Source: Actinophytocola xinjiangensis (GTDB lineage: Bacteria; Actinomycetota; Actinomycetes; Mycobacteriales; Pseudonocardiaceae). From it: DNA of 64,000 nucleotides. The notes under the pieces are model-generated. The model saw only the letters and a list, made by a program, of their open reading frames with translations. It made no database searches and was not told the DNA's origin. Below, in pieces: positions 1 to 22,200 of the stretch (the stretch's first letter is position 1; every line of letters begins with the position of its first letter). The position numbers and the translations under genes are program-made. The DNA lies in assembly GCF_001921215.1 (NCBI RefSeq), contig NZ_MSIF01000020.1, forward strand, positions 1 through 64,000, given 5' to 3'.

Positions 1-4478
<4,478 letters not shown>

Positions 4479-4482
4479 GTCC

Positions 4483-9519
<5,037 letters not shown>

Positions 9520-9522
9520 CCG

Positions 9523-12500
9523 TCAGGAGATTCCGAGTTCGTTCTCGATGAAGTCGAAGACCTCGTCGGAGCTGGTCGCCGCCAGGACGTCCGCGTCGCC
9601 GTGCTGGCGGGCGGTGGTCCACTTCCGCAGGATGTCCTGGAGGCGTTCGGTGACGCCGGCCCCGGCGGTGGGCGCCAGAGCGGCGAGGGTCTGGTCGAGC
9701 CGGTCGAGTTCGTCCAGGACGGTGGGTTCGGCCGCACCGGCCGGGGCGAGCCGGGCGAGCAGCAGGTCGGTGACCGCCTCCGGGGTGGGGTGGTCGAAGA
9801 CCAGCGTGGCGGGCATCCGCACGGTGGTGGCGGCGCTGAGCCGGTTGCGCAGTTCCAGGGCGGTGATCGAGTCGAGGCCCAGGGCGGTGAACTCCTGGCG
9901 CGGGTCGACGGTGTCCGGGCCGGGGTGGCCGAGGACGGCGGCGACCTCGCGGCGGACGGCGTCCAGGACCAGCCGGCGGCGCTGGTCGGCCGGTTGGCCG
10001 GCGAGCCGGGCGGTCAGGGTGGCGCCGGCGGGCCGGGCGGGTGCCCTGACCAGGCCGCGCAGCAGGTCGGGGACGGTGCCGGCGGCGGCCATCGTCCGCA
10101 GGGCGGCCCGGTCGAACCGGGCGGCGACGACCGGCCGGCCCGCGCCGAGGGTGGCGTCGAACAGTCCGAGTCCCTCGTCGTGGCCCAGGGCCCGCACGCC
10201 GTGGCGGGCGACCCGGGAGCGGCCGGCGTCGCCGAGGTGCGCGGTCAGCCCGCTGTCCTGCTCCCACAGCCCCCAGGCGATCGATGTGACGCCCCGCTGA
10301 GCGGCGAACGCGTCGAGGAAGGCGTTGGCGGCGGCATAACTGGCCTGCCCCGGACTGCCCATGACCCCGGCCAGCGAGGAGAACAGCACGAACGCCGACA
10401 GATCGGGCAGCAACTCACGCAGGTTCACCACGGCGTCGACCTTGCTCGCCAGGACGGCCGAGAGCCGTTCGGGCGTCAGCGAGTCGACCGGCCCGTCGTC
10501 CAGGACCCCGGCGGCGTGGACGACCGCGTCAACGTCCACACCGGACAGTGCCTGGGCCAACGCGGACCGGTCGGCAGCGTCACAGGCCACGACGGACACC
10601 GACGCGCCCAGAGCCGTCAGCTCATCGCACAACGCGGGAGCTTCGCCGGTACGGCTCAACAGGACCAGGTCGCGGACACCGTGGACGGTGACGAGATGAC
10701 GGGCCACCAGCGAACCCAGGGTGCCGGTGCCGCCGGTGATCAGGACCGTCCAGTGCGGATCCAGGGTGGCCGGGGTGGCGGTGGCGCGGACCAGGCGGGG
10801 CACGTGGACCTGGCCGGCGCGTACGGCGAGGTGGGGTTCGTCGGCGGGGAGGGTCGGGGTGTCGGTGTCGGTGTCGAGCAGGACGAACTGGTTCGGGTGC
10901 TCGGCCTGGGCGGCGCGCACCAGTCCCCGGGCGGCGGCGACCGCCGGGTCGCCGGGGTCCCGGGCGACCAGGACGAGCCGGGCGGTGGGCGGGTGGTCCC
11001 CGGCGAGCCAGTCCTGGAGGGTGCGCAGGACGTGGGCGGTGACCTGGTGGGTGCGGGTGACGAGGTCGCCGTCGCCGGGTCCCAGGTGGACGAACGTGGG
11101 GTCGAGGTGGTGTGGGGTCGGGGTGTGGGGCACCCAGTCCAGGTGGAACAGTGCGTCGGCGCCGGTGACCAGGTCGTCGGGGGCGACCGGCCGGGAGGCC
11201 AGGGAGCCGACGGTGGCGACCGGGGCGCCGGTGTCGTCGGTGATGACGGCCGACGCGGCGCCCTCCCCGGTGCGGGTCAGCCGGACCCGCAGCGCGGCGG
11301 CGCCGGGCGAGTGCAGGCGCACCCCGGCGAAGGCGAACGGCAGGCGCACCGGGGCACGCTCGGCGAAGAACCCGTCGGCCCGGGTGGCGTGGAAGGCGGC
11401 GTCCAGCAGTGCCGGGTGCAGGCCGAACCGTCCCGGTGGGACGTCGTCGGGCAGGCTGACCTCGGCGAACAGTTCGTCGTCGCGCCGCCAGGCCGCGCGC
11501 AGACCCTGGAACAGCTGGCCGTAGTCCAGGCCGGCGTCCGCCGCGTCCGCGTACAGGGCGGCCACGTCGACGGGTTGCGCGCCGGCCGGCGGCCACGGGA
11601 ACGGTTCGGGCACGGGTGTGTCGGCTGTCGACAGGCGCCCGGTGGCGTGGCAGGTCCAGGTGTCGTCGGCGTCCCGGGTGTGGATCCGCAGGTCGCGGTG
11701 GCCGTGCTCGTCCGGCGCCCCAGCGATGGCCTGGACGGTCAGCGGGCCACGGACGACGACGGGGGCTTCGAGGGTGAGTTCGTCGAGCAGGTCGCAGCCG
11801 GTGTGCCGGCCGGCGTGCAGCGCCAGGTCGACCAGCGCGGTGCCGGGCAGCAGCGGCGTCGCGCCGAGGGTGTGGTCGGTCAGCCACGGGTGGGTGTCGA
11901 CGGCGATCCGTCCGGTGAGGACACAGCCGCCGTCGGCCAGCGTCACGACGGTGTCGACCAGTGGGTGGTCGCCGCCGGCGGATGGCCGGTGGTGCAGCCA
12001 GTACCGTTCCCGCTGGAACGGGTAGGTCGGCAGCGGAACCAGGCTCCCGCCGACGTCCCACCGGACGGGGACCCCGTTGGCGAACGCCTCCCCGAGCGCG
12101 GTCAGCATTCGCCGCGACCCGCCTTCGTCGCGTCGCAGGGTGCCGATGGCGGTGGCGTCGATGCCTGGAGCCAACACCGGGTGCGGACTGATCTCGATGA
12201 ACACCGAATGCCCGTCCGCCACCAACTTGTCCACCGTGGGTGCGAACTCGACGGTGTTGCGCAGGTTCCGGAACCAGTACTCGGCGTCCGGTCGCCCACC
12301 ACCGGGAACGGTGGAGTGGAACGGGATCCCACCTTCCAACGGCGTCACCGGAGCGAGCAGCCGCAGCACCTCGTCCCGGATCGCGTCCACCTGCGACGAA
12401 TGCGAGGCGTAGTCCACCGGGATCCGCTTCGCCCCCTCACAGGAGGCGAGCAGCGCCTCAAGCTCCGCGACATCACCCGACACCACGGTGGCCGCCGGCC

Positions 12501-15500
12501 CGTTCACCGCCGCGATCGACAAACCCTCGGTCAGAAGTTCCCGAACCTCGTTCTCGGGCAACGGAACCGACACCATCCCACCGCGACCGGCCAGCGCCCG
12601 GATCGCCTGTGACCGCAACGCCACCACCCGCGCGCCATCCTCAAGGGACAGTGCACCCGAGACACACGCGGCGGCGATCTCACCCTGGGAATGCCCGATC
12701 ACCCCAGCGGGTTCGACACCGTAGGACCGCCACACAGCGGCCAGCGAGACCATCACGGCCCACAACACCGGCTGAACAACGTCCACCCGGTCAAGGTCAT
12801 CGAGGACGTCGAGCAGTGACCAGTCGACGTGCGGGGCGAGCGCGGCGGAACAGTCCGCCATCCGGGCAGCGAACACCGGGGACGACTCCAACAACTCCGC
12901 CGCCATACCAACCCACTGCGAACCCTGACCCGGGAACACGAACACCGGAGACGTCACCGGACCAGAACCCGTGACGACCTCCGCCGACCGCAGCTCATCG
13001 AGCGTCGAACCCACCACGACCGCGCGGTGCTCCATCACCGACCGGGTCGCGAGCGTGAACGCCACATCCGCCGGATCCAGATCCACCGCACGAACCCGGG
13101 ACACCAACTCCCCCAACGCCTCCGGGGTCCGCGCCGACAGCACCCACGGCACAACACCCCCGGACGGGGGCGACGGCTCGGACTCGACCTGTTCGAGGAT
13201 GACGTGGGCATTCGTTCCGCTGACACCGAAGGACGACACGGCGGCGCGGCGCGGCCGGCCGGACGACGGCCAGGCGGTCGGTTCCGTCACCAGCCGCACC
13301 GCGCCCGACGACCACTCGACGTGCGGGGACGGCTCGTCGACGTGCAGGGTCGCCGGGACGAGCCCGCGACGCATCCCGTGCACCATCTTGATCACCCCGG
13401 CGACCCCGGCGGCGGCCTGGGTGTGGCCGATGTTCGACTTCACCGACCCCAGCAGCAGCGGCACCTCCCGGCCCTGACCGTAGGTCGCCAGCAGCGCCCC
13501 GGCCTCGATCGGGTCACCCAGCTTGGTTCCGGTGCCGTGCGCCTCCACCACGTCGACGTCCGCCGTGGACAGTCCGGCGACCGACAACGCCTGGTGGATC
13601 ACGCGTTCCTGGGACGGGCCGTTCGGGGCGGTCAGGCCGTTGGACGCGCCGTCGGAGTTCACCGCCGAACCGCGCACGACCGCCAGCACCTCGTGCCCGT
13701 GGCGGCGCGCGTCCGACAGGCGCTCCAGGACCAGGACGCCGACGCCCTCGGACCACGCGACCCCGTCGGCCGAGGCGGCGAACGAACGGCACCGGCCGTC
13801 CGGGGACAGGCCGCGCTGGCGGCTGAACTCGACGAACGTCTGCGGTGTCGACATCACCGTCGCCCCGCCGGCCAGCGCCAGCGCGCACTCCCCCTGCCGC
13901 AGGGCCTGGCTGGCCAGGTGCAGGGCCACCAGCGACGACGAGCACGCCGTGTCGACGGTGACCGCCGGGCCCTCGAACCCGAACACGTAGGACACCCGCC
14001 CGGAGGCGACGCTGCCGGCGCTGCCGTTGCCCAGGTAGCCCTCGAACGCCGCCACCGACTCGGGCGAGTGCAGGAACCGGGCGCCGTAGTCGTGGTACAT
14101 CACGCCGGTGAACACGCCCGTGCGGCTGCCGCGTACCGCGTCGGCGGGGATCCCGGCCGACTCCAGCGCCTCCCACGACACCTCCAGCAGCAGCCGCTGC
14201 TGCGGGTCCATGGCGGCGGCCTCACGCGGCGAGATCCCGAAGAACGCGGCGTCGAAGTCCCCGGCGCCGTCGAGGAAACCACCGTGGCGCACCGACGACT
14301 TCCCCGGCGCGTCCGGGTCCGGGTCGTACAGGTTCGCCAGGTCCCAGCCCCGGTCGGTGGGGAACTCGGTGATCGCGTCACCGCCGCCGGCGACCAGGTC
14401 CCACAGCAGCTCCGGGCTGGTCGCCCCGCCGGGGTAGCGGCAGGCCATGCCGACGATCACCACCGGGTCGTCGTCCACATCGTCCACCTCGGACCGGACG
14501 GGAGCGGCGGGCACGGCGGCGCGGGTGCCGGACACCAGGTACTCGGCGAGCGCCGCCGGGGTGGGGTGGTCGAACACGACGGTCGCCGGCAGGCGCAGGC
14601 CGGTGGCGGTGTTGAGCCGGTTGCGCAGTTCCACGGCGGTCAGCGAGTCGAACCCCAGCTCGCGGAACGCCCGCGCGTCCGGCACGGCCGAGGGGTTCGC
14701 GTGCCCGAGGACCCGCGCGGTCTCGGCCAGCACCAGGTCCAGCGCCGCGCGCGGCGAGGTCAGCTCAGCCGTGCGCGGCGAGGTCAGTGCCGCCGCGCCG
14801 GACGGGGACGGGCGCAGGGCCGGGGCGGCGAGGTCGAGCCGGGCGGGGACCAGCGCGGGCCGGTCTCCGTTGACGGCGGCGTCCATCATCGCCAGGGCCT
14901 CGCCGGCCGACAGCGGCAGGACGCCGGTGGTGCGGGCCAGCCGGGCGCGGGCGTCGGTGTCCAGGGCGCCGGCCATGCCGGTGTCGGTGTCCCACAGGCC
15001 CCACGCCAGCGACGTCGCCGGCAGGTCCCGGGCGCGCCGGTGGTGGGCGAGCGCGTCGAGGGCGGCGTTGGCGGCCGCGTAGGCGGCCTGGCCGGGGCCG
15101 CCGAGCACCCCGGACGCCGAGGAGAACAGCACGAACGCCGACAGGTCGCCGGCCAGCTCGTGCAGGTTCAGCGCGGCGGTCACCTTCGGTGCCAGCACCG
15201 CGTCGAGCTGCTCGGGGGTCACCGATTCCACCACCGCGTCGGCCAGCACCCCGGCGGCGTGCACGACCGCGCCGACCGGATGCCCGGCCAGCAACGCGGC
15301 CAGGGCCTCCCGGTCGGCGACGTCACAGGCCGCGGCCGTCACCGAGGCACCGAGCCCGGTCAGCTCGGCGCACAGGTCCTCGCCGGGGGCGCGCCGGCCC
15401 ACCAGCAGCAGCTCGCGCACCCCGTGCGCGGTGACCAGGTGCCGCGCCACGAGCCGGCCCAGGGCGCCGCCGGCACCGGTGACCAGCACGGTTCCGGACC

Positions 15501-18500
15501 CGAACGGGGAGGGCTCGCCGCCGCCGGGGACGCGGCGCAGCCGGGGCGCGAACAGCTGCCCCGCGCGGATCGCGACCTGCCGCTCACCAGCGGACACCGC
15601 GGCGGACACCGCGCCGGCCGACGCCGGGTCGTCGTCCAGGTCCAGCAACACGAACCGGTCCGGGTGCTCGGCCTGGGCGGAGCGCACCAGCCCCCACACG
15701 GCCGCGCCGGCCAGGTCGGGGACGTCCGTGTGGACCGCGCCCCTGGTCAGCACGACCAGCCGGGACGTGGGCGGCTCGTCCCGCAGCCACGCCTGGACCA
15801 GGGCCAGCGCGCGGTGGGTGGCCGCGCGCACCGAGGCCGCGTCCGGCGCGGCCGGCCCGAACTCGGCGAACTCCACCGGGCCGGCGCTGCCCGCCCCAGG
15901 GTCGATGCCGACCCAGTCGAGCGCGTACAGGGTCCGGGCGCCGGTGTGTGGCCGCAGGGTCACGGCGTCGACGGTCGCCACCGGCGCGCCGGTGTCGTCG
16001 GCGAGGGTGAGGGCGACGGTGTCCTGGCGGGTGCGGGTGAGCCGGACCCGCAGGGCGGTCGCGCCGGGGACCGGGGCGGTGACGCCGCGCCAGGTGAACG
16101 GCAGGCCGACGCTGCCGTCCAGGGCCAGTGGGTGCAGGGCGGCGTCCAGCAGCGCCGGGTGCGGGCCGAACCGGCCGGCCGGGACGCCGTCGGGCAGGCG
16201 TACCTCGGCGAACAGCTCGCCGTCGCGTTCCCAGACCGCGCGGACGCCCCGGAACGCCGGGCCGTACTCCAGGCCCTGGGTGGCGAGCCGGTCGTAGAGG
16301 CCGGTGACGTCCACCGGGGTCGCGCCCGTCGGCGGCCAGGCGAGCGTGGCCGGGGGCGCGGGCGCCTGGTCGGTCAGGGTGGCGGTGGCGTGTTCGGTCC
16401 ACCGGTCGCCGTCGGCCGGTCGCGAGTGGATGGTCGCGGTGTCGCCGGTGACGACCAGCTGGACGACGACGTCGGTGTCCACCCGCAGCGGCTCGTGCAG
16501 CACCAGTTCCTCAAGGTGGGAGCCGGTGGCGGTGAGCAGTTCGACGAACGCGGTGGCGGGCAGCAGCGCGGTGCCGGCGATGACGTGGTCGGCCAGCCAC
16601 GGGTGGGTGGCGGTGGACAGGCGGCCTGTGTACAGGGCGCCGTCGGGCAGGCTGGTCCAGCTGTCCAGCAGCGGGTGGCCGGACGGGGTGAGGGTGGCGC
16701 CGGCGGTGGTGGCCGGCAGCCAGTAGCGCTCGCGCTGGAACGGGTAGGTCGGCAGCGGGGCCCGGCGGGCGCCCAGGCCGTCGAAGGTCGCCGCCCAGTC
16801 GACGGGGACGCCGTCCGTCCACAGTGTACCGAGAGCGGCGAGCAGGGTTTCCGGCTCGTCGCGGTCGCGGCGCAGGGCCGGGACGGCCAGCACCGGGTCC
16901 GGAGCGCACTCGCCGACCATGGCGGTGAGCACCGCGTCCGGACCCAGTTCCAGGAACCGGGTGACCCCGGCGGCCAGCAGCGTACCGACGCCGTCGGCGA
17001 ACCGGACCGGGTCGCGCGCCTGGCGCACCCAGTGATCCGCCGTGTCCGATGTGGACAACTGGCCGGTGAGGGCGGAGACGACCGGCAGGGACGGTGGCGC
17101 GTAGGCCAGGTCGGCGGCGACGGCGGCGAACTCGTCGAGCATCGGGTCCATCAGCGGCGAGTGGAACGCGTGGCTGACGCGCAGCCAGGTGGTCTCGGTG
17201 AACGCCCCGGCGACCTCGGCCAGCGCCGCGCGGTCACCGGCGAGCACGACCGCGCGCGGCCCGTTGACCGCCGCGAGCGCGACCCGCGCGGACAGCAGCG
17301 GCGCCACCTCGTCCTCGGTGGCCCGCACGGCGAGCATCCCGCCGCCGGCCGGCAGGGCCTGCATCAACCGGCCGCGCGCGACCACCAGCCGGCACGCGTC
17401 GGCCAGCGACAGCACCCCGGCGACGTGCGCGGCGGCGATCTCACCGACCGAGTGCCCCAGCACGAGGTCGGGCCGCACGCCCCAGGACTCGACCAGCCGG
17501 AACAGCGCGACCTCCAGCGCGAACAGCGCCGGCTGGGCGTGCTCGGTACGGTCGAGGTCGCCGTCGGGGGCGGCGCCCAGGGCGGCCAGCACCTCGTCGT
17601 GGGCGTTCCGGAACACCGGGAACCGCGCGGCCAGCGCGCGGCCCATCCCGACGCGCTGCGAACCCTGGCCGGAGAACAGGACCGCCGTGCGTCCGGCGCC
17701 GGCCGCCACCCCGGACACCCGCTGCCCGGCGACCAGTACCGCCCGGTGCTCGTGCACGGCCCTGGTGGTGGCCAACGAGAACCCGACGTCCACCGGATGC
17801 TCCACAGTGGACTCGACGGCGGTGGTCAGTGCGTGCAGCGCCGCCGGTGACCTGGCCGACAGCGGCCACGCCACCACCGCGCCGGCCGGCTCCCCCGCCG
17901 GCTGGACCGGCGGCGGGGCCTGTTCGAGGATCGCGTGCGCGTTGGTGCCGCTGATCCCGAACGAGGACACCGCCGCGCGGCGCGGGCGGCCGGTGTCCGG
18001 CCACGGCCGCGCCTCGGTCAGCAGGGCGGCGGCGCCGGCCGACCAGTCGACGTGCGGGGTCGGCTCGTCGACGTGCAGGGTGCGCGGCGCGAGGCCGTGG
18101 CGCAGCGCCTGCACCAGCTTGATCACGCCACCGACCCCGGCCGCGGCCTGCGCGTGCCCCAGGTTGGACTTCAGCGAGCCGATCAGCAGCGGGACGTCCC
18201 GGTCCTGGCCGTAGGTCGCCAGCAGAGCCTGCGCCTCGATCGGGTCGCCGAGCGTGGTGCCGGTGCCGTGCGCCTCCACCACGTCGACGTCCTGTGTGGA
18301 CAGCCGGGCATTGGCCAGTGCCTGGCGGATGACCCGTTGCTGGGACGGGCCGTTGGGCGCGGTCAGGCCGTTGGACGCGCCGTCGGAGTTGATGGCGCTG
18401 CCGCGCACCACCGCCAGCACCTGGTGACCGTCGCGCAGCGCGTCGGACAGCCGGGCCAGCAGCAGGACACCGACGCCCTCGGCGAAGCCGGTGCCGTTCG

Positions 18501-19290
18501 CGCCGGCCGCGAACGCCTTGCATCGCCCGTCGGGCGCCAGCCCGCGCTGGCGGCTGAACTCGACGAACAGGCCGGGGGTCGGCATGACGGCCGCGCCGCC
18601 GGCCAGCGCCAGCGTGCTCTCCCCCTGCCGCAGCGACTGGCAGGCCAGGTGCAACGCCACCAGCGACGACGAGCACGCCGTGTCGACGGTGACCGCCGGG
18701 CCCTCCAGGCCGAGCACGTGCGCGACCCGGCCGGACACGACGCTGGTGGTGCGGCCGGTGACCAGGTAGCCGCCGGTGTGCTCGGTGCCCTCGTGCATGC
18801 GCTGGCCGTAGTCGTCGGCGACCGCGCCGACGAACACGCCGGTCGTGCTGCCGCGCAACGACTCCGGCCGGATCCCGGCGCGTTCCAACGCCTCCCAGGA
18901 CACCTCCAGCGACAGCCGCTGCTGCGGGTCCATGGCCAGCGCCTCCCTCGGCGAGATGCCGAAGAACGCGGCGTCGAAGTCGGCGACCCCGTCCAGGAAA
19001 CCGCCTTCCCTGGCGGTCGACGTGCCGGGGGCGTCCCGGTCGGTGCCGGCCAGGCCGGCGAGGTCCCAGCCCCGGTCGGTGGGGAACGGCCCGACCGCGT
19101 CGACCTCGCCGGCCACCAGGTCCCACAGCGCCTCGGGGGTGGCGACGCCGCCGGGGAAGCGGCAGGCCATGCCGATGATCGCGATCGGTTCGGCGGCGGC
19201 GTCGGTCAGCGCGCGGTTGTGCTGGCGCAGCCGCTCGTTCTCCTTGAGCGAGGTCCGCAGCGCGGCGACGACCTTGTCCCTGGCGGTCAT
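9523..19290 (-). CDS. Type I modular PKS, two KS-AT-DH-KR-ACP modules (modules 2 and 3)
   Basis: A bimodular PKS of 3255 residues whose ATG overlaps the PKS1 stop (ATGA). Module 2: docking helix (1-33), KS Cys206, AT Ser614 with HAFH at 707-710 (malonyl-CoA), DH with canonical H902xxxG906xxxxP911, KR (NADP loop about 1270, Leu-Ala-Asp in place of LDD, YAAAN about 1404), ACP Ser1549. Module 3: KS Cys1783, AT with YASH (methylmalonyl-CoA), DH whose motif reads [10 protein letters not shown] so the usual Gly position is Ala, KR with a clear LDD, and ACP. No ER in either. The C-terminal helices form the docking tail to PKS3. Predicted contribution: an unbranched alkene then a methyl-branched alkene. 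The module 2 KS-AT is clearly different from the others, while module 3 shares long near-identical tracts with modules 1, 4 and 5. Confidence 0.97.
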   Translation of the reverse strand: MTARDKVVAALRTSLKENERLRQHNRALTDAAAEPIAIIGMACRFPGGVATPEALWDLVAGEVDAVGPFPTDRGWDLAGLAGTDRDAPGTSTAREGGFLDGVADFDAAFFGISPREALAMDPQQRLSLEVSWEALERAGIRPESLRGSTTGVFVGAVADDYGQRMHEGTEHTGGYLVTGRTTSVVSGRVAHVLGLEGPAVTVDTACSSSLVALHLACQSLRQGESTLALAGGAAVMPTPGLFVEFSRQRGLAPDGRCKAFAAGANGTGFAEGVGVLLLARLSDALRDGHQVLAVVRGSAINSDGASNGLTAPNGPSQQRVIRQALANARLSTQDVDVVEAHGTGTTLGDPIEAQALLATYGQDRDVPLLIGSLKSNLGHAQAAAGVGGVIKLVQALRHGLAPRTLHVDEPTPHVDWSAGAAALLTEARPWPDTGRPRRAAVSSFGISGTNAHAILEQAPPPVQPAGEPAGAVVAWPLSARSPAALHALTTAVESTVEHPVDVGFSLATTRAVHEHRAVLVAGQRVSGVAAGAGRTAVLFSGQGSQRVGMGRALAARFPVFRNAHDEVLAALGAAPDGDLDRTEHAQPALFALEVALFRLVESWGVRPDLVLGHSVGEIAAAHVAGVLSLADACRLVVARGRLMQALPAGGGMLAVRATEDEVAPLLSARVALAAVNGPRAVVLAGDRAALAEVAGAFTETTWLRVSHAFHSPLMDPMLDEFAAVAADLAYAPPSLPVVSALTGQLSTSDTADHWVRQARDPVRFADGVGTLLAAGVTRFLELGPDAVLTAMVGECAPDPVLAVPALRRDRDEPETLLAALGTLWTDGVPVDWAATFDGLGARRAPLPTYPFQRERYWLPATTAGATLTPSGHPLLDSWTSLPDGALYTGRLSTATHPWLADHVIAGTALLPATAFVELLTATGSHLEELVLHEPLRVDTDVVVQLVVTGDTATIHSRPADGDRWTEHATATLTDQAPAPPATLAWPPTGATPVDVTGLYDRLATQGLEYGPAFRGVRAVWERDGELFAEVRLPDGVPAGRFGPHPALLDAALHPLALDGSVGLPFTWRGVTAPVPGATALRVRLTRTRQDTVALTLADDTGAPVATVDAVTLRPHTGARTLYALDWVGIDPGAGSAGPVEFAEFGPAAPDAASVRAATHRALALVQAWLRDEPPTSRLVVLTRGAVHTDVPDLAGAAVWGLVRSAQAEHPDRFVLLDLDDDPASAGAVSAAVSAGERQVAIRAGQLFAPRLRRVPGGGEPSPFGSGTVLVTGAGGALGRLVARHLVTAHGVRELLLVGRRAPGEDLCAELTGLGASVTAAACDVADREALAALLAGHPVGAVVHAAGVLADAVVESVTPEQLDAVLAPKVTAALNLHELAGDLSAFVLFSSASGVLGGPGQAAYAAANAALDALAHHRRARDLPATSLAWGLWDTDTGMAGALDTDARARLARTTGVLPLSAGEALAMMDAAVNGDRPALVPARLDLAAPALRPSPSGAAALTSPRTAELTSPRAALDLVLAETARVLGHANPSAVPDARAFRELGFDSLTAVELRNRLNTATGLRLPATVVFDHPTPAALAEYLVSGTRAAVPAAPVRSEVDDVDDDPVVIVGMACRYPGGATSPELLWDLVAGGGDAITEFPTDRGWDLANLYDPDPDAPGKSSVRHGGFLDGAGDFDAAFFGISPREAAAMDPQQRLLLEVSWEALESAGIPADAVRGSRTGVFTGVMYHDYGARFLHSPESVAAFEGYLGNGSAGSVASGRVSYVFGFEGPAVTVDTACSSSLVALHLASQALRQGECALALAGGATVMSTPQTFVEFSRQRGLSPDGRCRSFAASADGVAWSEGVGVLVLERLSDARRHGHEVLAVVRGSAVNSDGASNGLTAPNGPSQERVIHQALSVAGLSTADVDVVEAHGTGTKLGDPIEAGALLATYGQGREVPLLLGSVKSNIGHTQAAAGVAGVIKMVHGMRRGLVPATLHVDEPSPHVEWSSGAVRLVTEPTAWPSSGRPRRAAVSSFGVSGTNAHVILEQVESEPSPPSGGVVPWVLSARTPEALGELVSRVRAVDLDPADVAFTLATRSVMEHRAVVVGSTLDELRSAEVVTGSGPVTSPVFVFPGQGSQWVGMAAELLESSPVFAARMADCSAALAPHVDWSLLDVLDDLDRVDVVQPVLWAVMVSLAAVWRSYGVEPAGVIGHSQGEIAAACVSGALSLEDGARVVALRSQAIRALAGRGGMVSVPLPENEVRELLTEGLSIAAVNGPAATVVSGDVAELEALLASCEGAKRIPVDYASHSSQVDAIRDEVLRLLAPVTPLEGGIPFHSTVPGGGRPDAEYWFRNLRNTVEFAPTVDKLVADGHSVFIEISPHPVLAPGIDATAIGTLRRDEGGSRRMLTALGEAFANGVPVRWDVGGSLVPLPTYPFQRERYWLHHRPSAGGDHPLVDTVVTLADGGCVLTGRIAVDTHPWLTDHTLGATPLLPGTALVDLALHAGRHTGCDLLDELTLEAPVVVRGPLTVQAIAGAPDEHGHRDLRIHTRDADDTWTCHATGRLSTADTPVPEPFPWPPAGAQPVDVAALYADAADAGLDYGQLFQGLRAAWRRDDELFAEVSLPDDVPPGRFGLHPALLDAAFHATRADGFFAERAPVRLPFAFAGVRLHSPGAAALRVRLTRTGEGAASAVITDDTGAPVATVGSLASRPVAPDDLVTGADALFHLDWVPHTPTPHHLDPTFVHLGPGDGDLVTRTHQVTAHVLRTLQDWLAGDHPPTARLVLVARDPGDPAVAAARGLVRAAQAEHPNQFVLLDTDTDTPTLPADEPHLAVRAGQVHVPRLVRATATPATLDPHWTVLITGGTGTLGSLVARHLVTVHGVRDLVLLSRTGEAPALCDELTALGASVSVVACDAADRSALAQALSGVDVDAVVHAAGVLDDGPVDSLTPERLSAVLASKVDAVVNLRELLPDLSAFVLFSSLAGVMGSPGQASYAAANAFLDAFAAQRGVTSIAWGLWEQDSGLTAHLGDAGRSRVARHGVRALGHDEGLGLFDATLGAGRPVVAARFDRAALRTMAAAGTVPDLLRGLVRAPARPAGATLTARLAGQPADQRRRLVLDAVRREVAAVLGHPGPDTVDPRQEFTALGLDSITALELRNRLSAATTVRMPATLVFDHPTPEAVTDLLLARLAPAGAAEPTVLDELDRLDQTLAALAPTAGAGVTERLQDILRKWTTARQHGDADVLAATSSDEVFDFIENELGIS
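12045..13150 (-). repeat. Near-identical AT repeat, copy in module 3
   Basis: Third copy of the methylmalonyl-AT segment. The neighbouring KS-coding stretch (about 13390-13580) is also nearly the same as 24210-24400 in module 1, which points to recent duplication or gene conversion over KS and AT. Confidence 0.8.
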
Positions 19291-22200
19291 CCCTGCGCTC
19301 CCATGACCGCGCGCACGAGGGCGTCCTCGTCCATGTCGTCGATCGACTCGCCCGGATCGGACCGGGCATCGCCACCGGCGGCCAGGTCGAGCAGGCCCGG
19401 CAGCAGACCGGACTCGCGCAGCCGGTCGAGCGGGATGGCCGCGATGGCCGCCCGCAGTTCGGCGTCGGCGTCGTGTTCGACGGGCGGGAACAGGTCTGCG
19501 CGCAGGTGTTCGGCCAGTCGCGCTGGCGTGGGGTGGTCGAAGATCAGCGTCGGCGCAAGCCGCAGACCGGTGGCCCGGCCGAGCCGGTTGCGCAGCTCCA
19601 CGGCGGTCAGCGAGTCGAACCCGAACTCCTTGAACGCCCGCGAGGCGTCCAGGTCGGCGGCCGAACCCCGACCGAGGATGGCCGCCGCGTGCCCGCGCAC
19701 CAGGTCCAGCAGGGCGGCGTCGCGCTCGGGCTCGGCCAGCCCGGCGAGCCGGTCGGCGAACGAGCCGGCGTCGGCGGCCGGCTGGGCGGCGGCCACCCGG
19801 CGCGCCGGCGCCCGCACCAGCCCCCGGAACAGCGGCGGCACGTCACCGGCCAGGCCGGCCAGGTCCAGGCGGGCCGGCACCAGCTCGGCGCGTCCGAGCA
19901 GCAGGGCGGTGTCGAACAGGGCCAGGCCCTCGCCGGTGGGCATCGGGGCGATGCCGGCGCGGCGCATCCGCAGCCGGTCGGTGTCGCCGAGGTGACCGGT
20001 GAGTCCGCTGCGCTGGTCCCACAGCCCCCACGCCAGTGAGGTCGCCGGCAGGCCGGCGGCGCGGCGGTGGCGGGCCAGGCCGTCGAGGTAGGCGTTGGCG
20101 GCGGCGTAGTTGGCCTGCCCGCCGGTGCCGATGGTGGCCGCGACCGAGCCGAACAGCACGAACGCGGCCAGGTCGTGGCCGGCGGTCAGCTCGTGCAGGT
20201 GCCAGGCCGCGTCGGCCTTGGGCGCGAGGACGCGGTCGAGGTGGTCGGGGGTGAGCGCGGTGAGCACCGCGTCGTCGAGCGTCCCGGCGGCGTGCACGAC
20301 GGCGGTCAGCGGGTGGTGCGCCGGGACGGCGGCGAGCAACGCGGCGAGCGCGTCGCGGTCGGCGACGTCGCAGGCCGGCAGGTCGACGGTGGCGCCGTGC
20401 GCGGCGAGTTCGGCCGCCAGCTCCGCCGCGCCGGGGGCTGCGGCACCGCGCCGGCCGGCCAGCACCAGGTGACGCACGCCGTGGGTGGTGACCAGGTGGC
20501 GGGCCAGTTCGGCGCCGAGGGTGCCGGTGCCGCCGGTGACCAGGACCGTGCCGTTCGGGTCGAGGCCGCCGGGGACGGTGAGCACGACCTTGCCGACGTG
20601 CCTGGCCTGGCTGACGAACCGGAACGCCTCCCTGGCCCGCCGCAGGTCGTAGGTGGTGACGGGGACGAACTCCAGCGCGTCCCGCTCGAACAGGTCGAGC
20701 AGCGCGCCGAGGATCTGGCCGACGCGCTCGGGGTCGACGACCGCCAGGTCGATCTCCCGGTAGTCCACGCCGGGGTGCGCGGCGGCGACCTCGGCCGGGT
20801 CCCGCAGGTCGGTCTTGCCCATCTCGACGAACCGGCCGCCCCGGGGCAGCAGCCGCAGCGACGCGTCGACGAACTCACCGGCCAGCGAGTTGAGCACGAC
20901 GTCGACGCCGGCGCCGCCGGTGGTGTCGCGGACCCGGCCCTCGAAGTCGAGGGTGCGTGAGGAGCCGAGGTGCGCGGTGTCCAGACCCAACCGCACCAGG
21001 GTGTCCCACTTGCCCTCGCTGGCCGTGCCGAACACCTCGGCGCCGAGGTGGCGGGCCAGGTGCACGGCGGCGATGCCCACGCCCCCGGCGGCGGCGTGCA
21101 CCAGCAGCGACTCGCCGGCGCGCAGCCCGGCCAGGTCGACCAGGGCGTGGTAGGCGGTGAGGTACACGGCCGGCACGGACGCGGCCTGGGTGAACGTCCA
21201 GTGCGCCGGCATCGGCGCGATCATCCGCCGGTCGGCGACCGCGACCGGCGCGAACGAGCCGGGCACGAGCCCGAAGACCCGATCGCCGGCCGCCAGCCCG
21301 GTCACGCCGGGCCCGACCTCCAGCACCACCCCGGCGCACTCCCGACCCAGCGGCCCGGCCTCGCCGGGGTAGAGGCCAAGGGCGTTGAGCACGTCGCGGA
21401 AGTTGAGTCCGGCGGCGCGGACGCCGACCCGGACCTGCCCGTCGGAAAGCGGCGCGCCCGCCTCGGGGCAGGGCAGCACGGCGAGGTTGTCGATGGAGCC
21501 CTTGGTGGTGATGCCGACGCGCCACGGGCCGGGGATCGGGGCGAGGTCGCCGTCGTCGCGGACCCGGGTGAGCCGGGGCGCGGTCAGCCGCCCGGCCCGC
21601 ACGGCGACCTGTGGTTCGCCGCAGGCCGCGGCGGCCGGCAGGGCGGGCGGGGAGTCGTCGTGGTCGTCGAGGTCGACCAGCACGAACCGGCCGGGGTTCT
21701 CCGACTGGGCGGAGCGCACCAGCCCCCACACGGCGGCGGCGCCCAGGTCGGGTCGTGGTGCGGTGGCGCCCTGGGTGAGCACGACCAGCGGCGGCCCGTC
21801 CCCGGCGAGGGTGTCCTGGAGCAGGGCGAGGGTGTCGACGGTGAGGGCGCGGATCGCGGCGGGGTCGCCGGGTCCGCGCAGGACGCGGGTGAACCGGTGG
21901 CCGGGGGTGGTGGGGGCGGGGGTGTCGACGGGGACCCAGGTCAGCTCGTGGAGCGCGTCGGTGGGGGTGGCGCGCAGCTGGCCGGGGTCGACCGGGCGGG
22001 TGGCCAGGGCGCTGACGGTGGCGACGGGCTGGCCGGTGGTGTCGGTCAGGTGCAGGGTGTCGCCGGTGACGTGGACGCGCAGCGCGGTGGCTCCGGTGGC
22101 GTACAGGGTGACGCCGCTCCACGCGAAGGGCAGGGCGAGCGGGTCGCCGGGGGTGATGGTGGCGTGCAGGGCGGCGTCGAGCAGGGCAGGGTGCAGGCCG

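Noticed and set aside
12829-17850. 1673-codon plus-strand open frame
   Set aside because: Low-complexity Arg/Gly/Gln protein antisense to PKS2; no family resemblance.
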